Both the position numbers and the translations under genes were made by a program. This document shows, piece after piece, positions 6,843 through 12,229 of a stretch of 13,530 nt of DNA. Numbering within the stretch: position 1 is the stretch's first letter; each line of letters opens with the position of its first letter. The stretch is from contig JAIVJE010000301.1 in the NCBI GenBank assembly GCA_020200195.1, positions 1-13,530 on the forward strand, read 5' to 3'. The notes under the pieces are model-generated. The model saw nothing but the letters and a program-made list of their open reading frames with translations, had not been told where the DNA came from and did no database searches. Source of the stretch: Acidobacteriota bacterium (GTDB taxonomy: Bacteria; Acidobacteriota; Vicinamibacteria; Vicinamibacterales; 2-12-FULL-66-21).

Positions 6843-6953
6843 CGCACCTCCTGCGTCGGGGTATCTTCGAGGCCCAGAACACCGCGAAAGTACCACGACT
6901 TTTTCGAGGGCGATGGCATTTCTACGTACTCATTCGTGAATTATTCGGGCTAG
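6132..6953 (-). mobile_element. IS1380-family insertion sequence remnant, one end missing
   Basis: The remnant runs from a presumed end near 6953 (GAATTATTCGGGCTAG on the + strand), through a leader of about 110 bases and the transposase N-terminal half, to an abrupt junction at about 6131-6136 inside the large-subunit gene. The other end of the IS, with its terminal repeat and the transposase C-terminus, is absent. A short GCGCGC at the junction may be microhomology. The outer end abuts the DUF72 stop codon. The exact terminal inverted repeat cannot be confirmed without a second end. Confidence 0.7.
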
Positions 6954-7727
6954 TCAGCTCGCCATGCCGTTACGGGATCGACGTTGCTCGCGGCCCACGC
7001 TGAGGAGGGTGGTGTGGAGTTCCGTCGCGTTCTCGATAGCGGCGCCGCTGGCGGTGTTGTCGAAGACACACCACGCCTCGGCCGACGCCGCCGTGCCGCA
7101 AAGCGCACGGGCCAGCGTCTCGATATATTCCGATGAGTAGCGCGACCAGTATTTCCGCGGGGATCCGTGCAGGCGGAAGTACACGATCCCGTTCCAGCCA
7201 CCGGGGACGTCGGCCCCCGGTGCGGCCGGCGGATCGGCCGCCACTCGCGCAACCTCGTGACGAACGAGCAACGCTTCGGCCGCAGGGGAAAACCAGCTTT
7301 CGTGCCGCGGCTCGCACGCCACGGAACCGCCGTAACGCGCGCGGAGGAGATGGAAAAACCTGGCGGCCGTCCGCACGTCGAACGCGAGCGACGGTGGCAG
7401 TTGTACCAGGAGCGGCCCCCGTTTCTTTCCCAGGCCGGCGCTCTCGTGGAGGAAACGTTCAAGCGGGAGCCGCGCCCGCCGGAGCTTCTGGTCGTGTGTG
7501 ATCGTGCGGGGAACCTTCACCGCGAATTTGAAGGCCGGCGGAGTGGATGCGGCCCATTTCGCGTACGTGGCCGAGGCGTGCGGCCGATGGAACGAGGAGT
7601 TGATTTCGGCACCGCGCAGCAGCCGTGCGTACCGCTCCAAGTGCGTCCCCTCTCCGTCGAAGCGATGCGCCGACGCGCGCGGGACAGACCAGCCTGCCGT
7701 CCCGATAAAGATCCGCCTGGCCGCCAT
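6954..7727 (-). CDS. DUF72 (YecE-like) family protein
   Basis: This is a complete 257-residue DUF72 protein, a TIM-barrel-like family of unknown biochemical role found across bacteria and archaea. ATG 7727 gives MAARRIFIGTAGWSVP, the hallmark N-terminus (IGTAGW). Then come EINSSFHRPHASATYAKWAASTPPAFKFAVKVP, the equivalent of the family's E-x-N-x-(T/S)-F-Y-x-x-P-core and F.f..K.p segments, then LLVQLPPSLAFD, VACEPRHESWF and YFRLHGSP. It ends with WCVFDNTASGAAIENATEL. The frame stays open upstream to 8153, but that stretch overlaps the divergent acetyltransferase and is not coding. No clear SD precedes the ATG. The TGA lies directly against the presumed IS end, so the last few residues (about RSRNGMAS) may have been altered by insertion. 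It is divergent from the AAC(3) gene with 45 bp between them. Confidence 0.87.
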   Translation of the reverse strand: MAARRIFIGTAGWSVPRASAHRFDGEGTHLERYARLLRGAEINSSFHRPHASATYAKWAASTPPAFKFAVKVPRTITHDQKLRRARLPLERFLHESAGLGKKRGPLLVQLPPSLAFDVRTAARFFHLLRARYGGSVACEPRHESWFSPAAEALLVRHEVARVAADPPAAPGADVPGGWNGIVYFRLHGSPRKYWSRYSSEYIETLARALCGTAASAEAWCVFDNTASGAAIENATELHTTLLSVGREQRRSRNGMAS

Positions 7728-7757
7728 GTCCAAGGATAATGACCGACCCCTCGCCGC

Positions 7758-7763
7758 TACAAT
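7758..7763 (+). promoter_or_regulatory. -10-like TACAAT box close to the AAC(3) start
   Basis: TACAAT ends 9 bases before the ATG at 7773, and no Shine-Dalgarno sequence lies between. This spacing would place the transcript start within a few bases of the start codon, suggesting a leaderless mRNA. No good -35 box is visible 17 bases upstream. Confidence 0.4.
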
Positions 7764-7772
7764 CTGAACGCT

Positions 7773-8600
7773 ATGCATTCGAGACAGGAGCTGGCGGACG
7801 GGTTTCGCACGTTGGGCGTCTCGCCGGGTGATACGGTGATGTTGCACGCCTCCGTCCGTGCCGTGGGTGACGTCGCGGGCGGGCCAGACCAAATTCATCT
7901 CGCATTGAAAGACGCGCTGACGTCTGAGGGCACGTTGATCATGTACGCAAGCTGTCCAACCTACTACGACGAGGTCGGGCGCGGACACCTGAGCGCAGAC
8001 CAGGAACGTGAGCTGCTCGAGAAGCTGCCTGCCTTCGATGCGTTCACCGCGAGAGCCCAGCGCGAGAACGGCGTCCTGGTCGAGTTCCTGCGCACGTCGC
8101 CAGGTTCCACAGTCAATCCACACGTTGCGCGCTTCGTGGTCTGGGGCAAACACGCGAGCGTTCTAATCTCGGGCCAGCCCTGGGACTATGCTTTCGGGCA
8201 TGGCTCAGTCCTCGATCGGTTCGTGACGCGCGACGGCAAGATTCTGTTGCTCGGCTGCGATCACGACACCGTGACCTTCCTCCACTACGCCGAGCACATC
8301 GTCGACATTCCGGATAAACGAGTGGCGAAATATAAGGTGCCGGTTGACGAGGACGGGAGGCGCGTTTGGCGAGACATGGAAGAGTTCGATACGTCCGGTG
8401 CAGGGGTCCACGCCAACTGGCCGGACCGGTTTTTCTCGCGGATCGTGGACACGTATCTGGCTCGAACAAACAATGTCGGCGGGCAGGTTGGGGATGCGCA
8501 ATCGTTTCTGCTAGTGTCGCAGGGGCTTCTTGAATTCGCTCTTCCTACGATGCAGGCGGTCGCGAGGGATCCCGCGGATGCAGCCAGCCTCCACGCCTGA
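7773..8600 (+). CDS. AAC(3)-type aminoglycoside N-acetyltransferase family protein
   Basis: This is an intact 275-residue member of the antibiotic N-acetyltransferase (Antibiotic_NAT) family, whose characterised members transfer acetyl from acetyl-CoA to the 3-amino group of aminoglycosides in the cytoplasm. Visible landmarks: TLGVSPGDTVMLHASVRAVG (13-32), GPDQIHLAL (37-45), GTLIMYAS (53-60), STVNPHVARFVVWG (112-125), the DYAFGHGSVLDRF segment (138-150) and LLLGCDHDTVTFLHYAEHIVDIP (158-180) with the conserved catalytic-region His171-Tyr-Ala-Glu. The layout and length are closer to the AAC(3)-II/III/VIII branch than to AAC(3)-IV. ATG 7773 fits the family N-terminus (MHTRxx..). There is no mobile-element context on its own side, so it looks like a chromosomal environmental family member. 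Activity on a clinical drug cannot be inferred. Confidence 0.88.
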   Translation: MHSRQELADGFRTLGVSPGDTVMLHASVRAVGDVAGGPDQIHLALKDALTSEGTLIMYASCPTYYDEVGRGHLSADQERELLEKLPAFDAFTARAQRENGVLVEFLRTSPGSTVNPHVARFVVWGKHASVLISGQPWDYAFGHGSVLDRFVTRDGKILLLGCDHDTVTFLHYAEHIVDIPDKRVAKYKVPVDEDGRRVWRDMEEFDTSGAGVHANWPDRFFSRIVDTYLARTNNVGGQVGDAQSFLLVSQGLLEFALPTMQAVARDPADAASLHA

Positions 8601-8634
8601 CGCCGCATTTCCCGCGGCATGAGTCGAGGTGCCT

Positions 8635-8941
8635 ATGATTACAGCACACCTTGACTCCTGGATGGCTGGTGCTCCTGGGCACCGCCGTAGTTCTCTCTGT
8701 TGTCGGACCGTCTCTGACGCGGCAGTCGTCGCCGAACGCCACACAACCCGCCTTCGAGACCGCCTCGGTCAGGCCAAACATCTCGGGATCCACGGACCGC
8801 GGCGGCACGCGGCTTCATCCAGCCGCGGGGCCGTCAATCTTCATCGCGGTGCGTGACCAGCTCGGGCTCAAGCTGGAAGCGCAGACGGCATCCGTGCCGA
8901 TCGTCGTCATCGACCACGCCGAGCGACCGGTTCCCGATTGA
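8635..8941 (+). pseudogene. TIGR03435-family gene reduced to its two ends
   Basis: TIGR03435 proteins are exported proteins of unknown role, highly expanded in soil Acidobacteriota and usually about 220-300 residues. Here the frame beginning at the TTG 8651 encodes a hydrophobic leader (GWLVLLGTAVVLSVVGPSL) and the N-terminal signature PAFETASVRPNISGS. It then passes directly from GGTRLHPA to the C-terminal signature AGPSIFIAVRDQLGLKLEA and VPIVVIDHAERP before TGA. The central ~130-170 residues are missing in frame. The best Shine-Dalgarno sequence (GAGGTG) precedes an ATG at 8635 that is one frame off, with a stop at 8636-8638 in the coding frame. A small indel near the start is therefore likely as well. 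Only about 96 residues could be made, from TTG. This is almost certainly non-functional. Confidence 0.82.
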
Positions 8942-8964
8942 GCGGCCGGCAAGCCAGGCGCGGT

Positions 8965-9064
8965 GCACGTTGAACATCGCACGTTGAACGTCCGTGCGTC
9001 GCACGCTGTACGTCGCACGTCGTACCGAACGTTGCACACTGCACGTTGCACGTTGAACGTTGAG
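8965..9064. repeat. Degenerate tandem repeat of GCACGTTGAAC-type units
   Basis: GCACGTTGAAC occurs exactly at 8965-8975 and 8979-8989 (14-bp pitch). It decays through GCACGCTGTACGTCGCACGT (9001-9020) and returns as GCACGTTGCACGTTGAACGTTG (9041-9062). The block fills the space between the TIGR03435 remnant and the convergent membrane methyltransferase. No protein or binding site is evident; replication slippage is the simplest origin. Confidence 0.85.
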
Positions 9065-9072
9065 CCCCTGCA

Positions 9073-9591
9073 TCACCGGCGAAGCCGCGGGAACCACCGT
9101 CCTACCTGTTGCGTGTAGCGCTCGTACGACTCACCGAATCGTCTCCGTAACGTGGGTTCCTCGTAACCGAGGACAAAGAGATTTGCCGCCAGGAACCAAA
9201 TCGCCCAGTAGCCAAGCAAGTCCAGCGACCTGGTGAGCAGCACTTGCCCAAGCACGATCAGGGTCACGCTGAGATACATCGGATTCCGGACGTGCCGATA
9301 CAGGCCTCGCACGACGAGCTCGCGCGGCGGGTCGACTGGCGCGAGTGTGCCCTTCCCGCTGCGGGCGAATTCCCAGATGCCGATCGCGAGCAGCGCAACG
9401 CCGACGCCTGCACACAGGAGCCCGAGAAGGTGCGTTGGACTGCGGAAGTCGAGATGCACGTCCCGAAGGCCGAAAAAGCGCCACGGCACATAACCTGCGA
9501 CGAAACCTGGCAGGAGCACCGCCCAGAGGAGGCTGCGGAAGGCCAGCCAGGCGGGAGACCAGACAGACCGGGGTCGATTAGGCGGGCTCAC
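9073..9591 (-). CDS. ICMT/PEMT-like membrane methyltransferase
   Basis: This is a 172-residue integral membrane protein of the isoprenylcysteine carboxyl methyltransferase / phospholipid methyltransferase superfamily, which transfers methyl from SAM at the membrane. Hydrophobic segments are seen at about 14-36, 54-76, 108-120 and 124-143. The family signature follows in two blocks: GLYRHVRNPMYLSV (97-109) and the C-terminal YEEPTLRRRFGESYERY (143-159), which form the SAM-binding region. The start is GTG at 9591; no ATG lies nearby, and no convincing SD precedes it, so the first residues are uncertain. The bacterial substrate of this branch is not known. It converges with the TIGR03435 remnant across the tandem repeat and lies 102 bp downstream of the TonB-like gene on the same strand. 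Confidence 0.88.
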   Translation of the reverse strand: MSPPNRPRSVWSPAWLAFRSLLWAVLLPGFVAGYVPWRFFGLRDVHLDFRSPTHLLGLLCAGVGVALLAIGIWEFARSGKGTLAPVDPPRELVVRGLYRHVRNPMYLSVTLIVLGQVLLTRSLDLLGYWAIWFLAANLFVLGYEEPTLRRRFGESYERYTQQVGRWFPRLRR

Positions 9592-9693
9592 TCGTTCAAC
9601 AGCGTCCCACTGAGAACCGGTCGCCCGGCCATCGCCTGTTGCAGGCCGTTCACCGCTATCGCGGCCAGGAACCCAGGTACCAACAGCCTACCG

Positions 9694-10353
9694 CTACCGC
9701 GCGAAGTTGATCGTGACGGTCACGACCACCGGCACGGGCACGCCGTTCAGCAGCGTCGGCGTGTACTCCCACTGCCGCACGGCGTCGAGCGCGGCCTGAT
9801 CGAGCACCGGGATCGAGCGCACGACCTTGGTGTCGATGACTTTCCCGTCCGGTCCGATCGTCGCTTCGATCATGACCGCGCCGGAGATGCGCGCCGACTG
9901 CGCAATGGCGGGGTAAACCGGCTTGACGTCCTTGATCTTGGTGGGTGGCTTGATCTGACCGCCGACCCGCAGAGCCGCCGTCTTGGCCTTTGCCCTGGCT
10001 GCGGCGGCGTCCGCTTTTCGTCTGGCCACGACCGCATCGGCCTTCTCCTTGCCGGCGACAGCATTGGCCGACGCCTTCTCGCCGGCCGCCTTCGCTGCGA
10101 CTGCCAGCTCTTTGGTCCTGTCGTACGACTTGACCCACTTGCCTTCCTGAGCGTTGAGCTCGGCGTCGAGCGCGGCGCGAGCATCCTGAGCAGCCTTCAG
10201 CGACTCGGACGCATACTGATCCGCGCGATCGGTAGCCGCCTTGTCCACGGCGGCCCTGGCCGCATCCACGTCCGCGCTCGGCGGCGACGCGCAGCCCGTG
10301 ACGGTAATCGCGAAGCCCAGCACAATCGCCCGGAATCTGGCAATGACACGCAT
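9694..10353 (-). CDS. Lipoprotein with DUF4398-like helical region and TonB C-terminal domain
   Basis: This is a 219-residue protein in three parts. Residues 1-21 are a lipoprotein signal (MRVIARFRAIVLGFAITVTGC), with VTGC as lipobox and C21 as the lipidated Cys. Residues 24-130 are Ala-rich and strongly helical; the first half (DVDAARAAVDKAATDRADQYASESLKAA) fits DUF4398, and the remainder is an Ala/Lys coiled-coil-like spacer. Residues 139-219 are a TonB-family C-terminal domain: DVKPVYPAIAQSARISGAV, IEATIGPDGKVIDTKVV and VRQWEYTPTLLNGVPV. Classical TonB is anchored in the inner membrane by an N-terminal helix and pulls on outer-membrane receptors. A lipid anchor is atypical and would suit a periplasm-facing partner instead. 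The ATG 10353 is chosen because the lipobox follows directly; the open frame to 10473 adds only unlikely sequence. No ExbB/ExbD is nearby. Confidence 0.87.
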   Translation of the reverse strand: MRVIARFRAIVLGFAITVTGCASPPSADVDAARAAVDKAATDRADQYASESLKAAQDARAALDAELNAQEGKWVKSYDRTKELAVAAKAAGEKASANAVAGKEKADAVVARRKADAAAARAKAKTAALRVGGQIKPPTKIKDVKPVYPAIAQSARISGAVMIEATIGPDGKVIDTKVVRSIPVLDQAALDAVRQWEYTPTLLNGVPVPVVVTVTINFAR

Positions 10354-10604
10354 GGTGTGTTTCTGCTTCGAGCGTCGGATCAACGGCGTTTCCACCTCGG
10401 TGCCCGGAACTGGCAGATAGTACACCCGTGCGCAACTGGCCGGGGCGAGTTGTTTGGTCACGTGGTGAGTCACGACGATTCACGGGACGAGAATGTGCGC
10501 GGATGCGCACGGATCTCGCAACAGATTCGGACGACAGGTCGGGCGCGCGAACTTGCCGCTCCGCCAGCCTGGCTACGCCAGGGTCACAGTGTCGGGAAGG
10601 ATGT

Positions 10605-10619
10605 GCGACGCTGCGTCGC
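10605..10619. other. Short perfect inverted repeat after the DUF4159 stop
   Basis: GCGACGC and GCGTCGC face each other around a single base, four bases beyond the DUF4159 TAG on the minus strand. It could be part of a transcription end, but there is no T-run and the loop is too small without opening the stem. The 269-bp gap 10354-10622 holds otherwise only GC-rich non-coding sequence, with a degenerate GTGCGCGGATGCGCACGGAT palindrome near 10495-10515. Confidence 0.3.
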
Positions 10620-10622
10620 GGT

Positions 10623-11381
10623 CTAATGCGTCAACCCGTAGACAACATAGTTGACGCCCAGCTTGTACGCCTCGTTCGACGCGTCGAACGGATAGAGCCC
10701 CTGTCCCGACCACTCCCAATACTCGGGGACGTCGTTGTCGAAATTGGCGACGACCATCAGCCGCTTCGACGGATCGTTGTCCTCGAAGATTCCGTAGTAG
10801 CTCGGGCGGATGCCGTACTCGGATGCACAATCGCGTCGATATCCTTGACTGTAAAGTACGAATCAAAGATCCGGTGGGTGTTGTCGAGTTTGACGAACCG
10901 AGCGTTCGGGAGCACCCGGCGCATCTGTGCTTCGAAGTGATTTCACTGCTGTGCGCCGTCGAAGTCCTCGAACACCGCGAAGCCCCCCTTCAGGAGGTAG
11001 GCACGAAACGACTCCGCTTCACGATCGGAGAGATTCCAGAAACCGGGCTCCCACATGAACGCCACGGGGTACCTGAACAGCTCTGGATCGTCGAGCGTGA
11101 GAATCAGGCTTGCCGTCGATGCGAATGTCGAGGGCGGTGAGCTCCTGGAGAATGAGCGCCAGGTTCTGCTCCGCGCGAGGGTAGTCGTGATTCCACGCCG
11201 AGCCAAAGCCGCCGCGGCGGGAAAAGCCGATGTCGGACGCCCAGCGCAATCGCACCAAGGTGAACCGGCCATCGTACTCGGGATCGCTCTGATGCGGGCG
11301 GCCGGGCGTGTCAAACTGCACGGCGGCAGCCGTGCTGGCGATGAAGATGACCGCGGTGGCCGTGCGCAGCCAGTGAGGCAC
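10623..11381 (-). pseudogene. DUF4159 protein gene with two frameshifts and a nonsense codon
   Basis: DUF4159 proteins are exported or membrane-linked proteins of unknown role, common in Acidobacteriota and Planctomycetota. GTG 11381 starts a signal peptide (MPHWLRTATAVIFIASTAAA) followed by DPEYDGRFTLVRLRW and GSAWNHDYPRAEQNLALIL. Three lesions follow. At 11110-11111 an extra T (A on the minus strand) must be dropped to reach DGSLILTLDDPELFRYPVAFMWEPGFW. At 10943-10945 a TGA replaces what should be the Trp of QQWNHFEAQMRRVLP. Near 10820-10823 one base is missing between IVHP and EYGIRPSYYGIFEDND. The rest, down to YPFDASNEAYKLGVNY and the TAG 10623-10625, is intact and family-like. Total length matches an undamaged homologue of about 250 residues, so nothing large has been lost. 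This is recent decay or sequence error. Confidence 0.87.
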
Positions 11382-11387
11382 GCCGTT

Positions 11388-11393
11388 ATTATC
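11388..11393 (-). promoter_or_regulatory. -10-like GATAAT box six bases before the DUF4159 start
   Basis: On the minus strand TACGATAAT is followed by six bases and then GTG 11381, with no Shine-Dalgarno. It fits a leaderless transcript. It falls in the 18-bp gap after the small membrane protein, so DUF4159 may also be read through from upstream. Confidence 0.35.
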
Positions 11394-11399
11394 GTAGAT

Positions 11400-11597
11400 T
11401 CACCCCGACGTTCTCAGGCGCGGGTCGAGCCGCCTGAGCAGGCGCCAGGCCCACAGACACAGCGCCGCTGCGGCAACCGTGAGGAGGACATACCAAGGGT
11501 CCCTCGCGAGCTGCGGAGACTCCATGATGATCCGCAAGAGATGCGCGAGGGTGATCAGGCCAAAGACCGTACCCGTAGTCATGAGATAGGCCTTCAT
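11400..11597 (-). CDS. Small two-helix membrane protein, unknown function
   Basis: This is a 65-residue protein starting MKAYLMTTGTVFGLITLAHLLRI, with two predicted membrane helices (about residues 5-24 and 36-54: YVLLTVAAAALCLWAWRLL) joined by a short polar loop, and a basic C-terminus (RRLDPRLRTSG). ATG 11597 is supported by GGAGGG eight bases upstream. I do not recognise a named family, although the sequence has the look of a conserved small membrane protein rather than a chance frame: it has a proper RBS, clean hydrophobic blocks and a positive end. It ends 18 bp before the DUF4159 gene and lies downstream of the WapI-like gene on the same strand. No function is proposed. Confidence 0.65.
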   Translation of the reverse strand: MKAYLMTTGTVFGLITLAHLLRIIMESPQLARDPWYVLLTVAAAALCLWAWRLLRRLDPRLRTSG

Positions 11598-11623
11598 GTC
11601 GTCCGCCCTCCAGTCCGACAGCG

Positions 11624-11668
11624 GAACCCAGCGAACCTGACGAACCTACAGAACCTGCCGAACCTGAC
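11624..11668. repeat. Five tandem 9-bp GAACCTGAC-type units
   Basis: The exact 9-bp units are GAACCCAGC (11624), GAACCTGAC (11633), GAACCTACA (11642), GAACCTGCC (11651) and GAACCTGAC (11660). The block starts 26 bp upstream of the small membrane protein start and ends 3 bp from the stop of the WapI-like gene. It is a slippage-type minisatellite in the 74-bp spacer. Confidence 0.85.
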
Positions 11669-11671
11669 TTT

Positions 11672-12124
11672 TCAATTGTCCGCCGTGCCGGTGACTGGAA
11701 AAGCCGCCAGGAGATGCTCCAGGGACCGACAGATCGGCGGCAGATACGTCTGGTCGGTGTCAAAGCCGAACTGCAGCCGATTGCCGGTTCCCGCAACGTC
11801 GATCGCGTCCCCGGCGACACGAATGTGCCCGTTGCCGTCGCCGGTCAGCGAAAGCGCAATCCGCCCTTCCATCGTGGCAAAGCTGGCTGTACCTTGCACC
11901 GCTCGGGTCAAACCTTCTACTTCCTGCAGGAACGTGTAGAATTCCTCGGACCTCAAATCAGCGCGGAACCCGCCGCGGAAGCCGCCAGCCACGATCTCGA
12001 GCTCGCAATCGATCCAGTTGCCGTCCCAGTAATCGAATAGGCCCGGATGGCAACGGGAGAGCGGCCGGATCAACACGTGATCTCCATGTGAATCGCCGAT
12101 GAGGATTTCCGTGCTGGCTCCCAA
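11672..12124 (-). CDS. WapI-like immunity protein family member (orphan)
   Basis: This is a compact 150-residue cytoplasmic protein without signal or membrane helix. Its pattern resembles what I know of the WapI immunity family, which protects against WapA-type contact toxins in Bacillus: ILIRPLSR-like start, DYWDGNWIDCELEIVAGGFRGGF (31-53), LRSEEFYTFLQEVEGL (57-72), GTASFATMEGRIALSLTGDGNGHI (78-101), AGTGNRLQFGF (111-121) and DQTYLPPI (124-131), with a terminal FPV. No toxin, RHS or CDI gene is visible beside it, so a housekeeping or orphan role is equally possible. The start is TTG 12124; no ATG or GTG lies in frame upstream before the divergent kinase, and only a weak GGGATGAG precedes it. 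The gene is transcribed away from the kinase, with 105 bp between. Confidence 0.6.
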   Translation of the reverse strand: MGASTEILIGDSHGDHVLIRPLSRCHPGLFDYWDGNWIDCELEIVAGGFRGGFRADLRSEEFYTFLQEVEGLTRAVQGTASFATMEGRIALSLTGDGNGHIRVAGDAIDVAGTGNRLQFGFDTDQTYLPPICRSLEHLLAAFPVTGTADN

Positions 12125-12211
12125 ACGCTCATCCCGATGGCAAGGAATATTCGGCCAAACTCGATGCAGTCTAGTCCGGGGCGCCGCCCGCGCACAATCA
12201 GACTGGAAGTC

Positions 12212-12219
12212 GTTATACT
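12212..12219. promoter_or_regulatory. Back-to-back -10 boxes between divergent genes
   Basis: GTTATACT reads TATACT on the plus strand (12214-12219), ending 10 bases before the kinase TTG. On the minus strand it reads TATAAC (12217-12212), 88 bases before the WapI-like start. It may be a symmetric bidirectional promoter. The -35 regions are not convincing on either side. Confidence 0.4.
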
Positions 12220-12229
12220 TCGCGCCAGT

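Noticed and set aside
10495..10620. Possible small RNA or terminator in the gap after DUF4159
   Set aside because: The GC palindromes have no T-run, no promoter is visible, and the sequence has no recognisable RNA fold.
9244..10626. A 460-codon plus-strand open frame across the ICMT-like and TonB-like genes
   Set aside because: It is antisense to two genes with clear family signatures, has no recognisable domain, and is rich in Arg/Gly/Asp as expected for a shadow frame in GC-rich DNA.
10943..10945. Recoding of TGA as Trp or Sec in DUF4159
   Set aside because: TGA ends many intact genes in this window, there is no SECIS-like context, and two frameshifts in the same gene show it is simply broken.
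11055..11939. A 294-codon plus-strand frame spanning DUF4159, the small membrane protein and the WapI-like gene
   Set aside because: It crosses three minus-strand genes and includes the 9-bp repeat, which it reads as NLxNLxNL. There is no domain and no RBS.
12164..12229. ATG at 12164 as the kinase start
   Set aside because: It is in frame, but it would add 22 residues not typical of the family and place the -10-like TATACT inside the coding region. The family N-terminus MPLTAGTR begins at TTG 12230.
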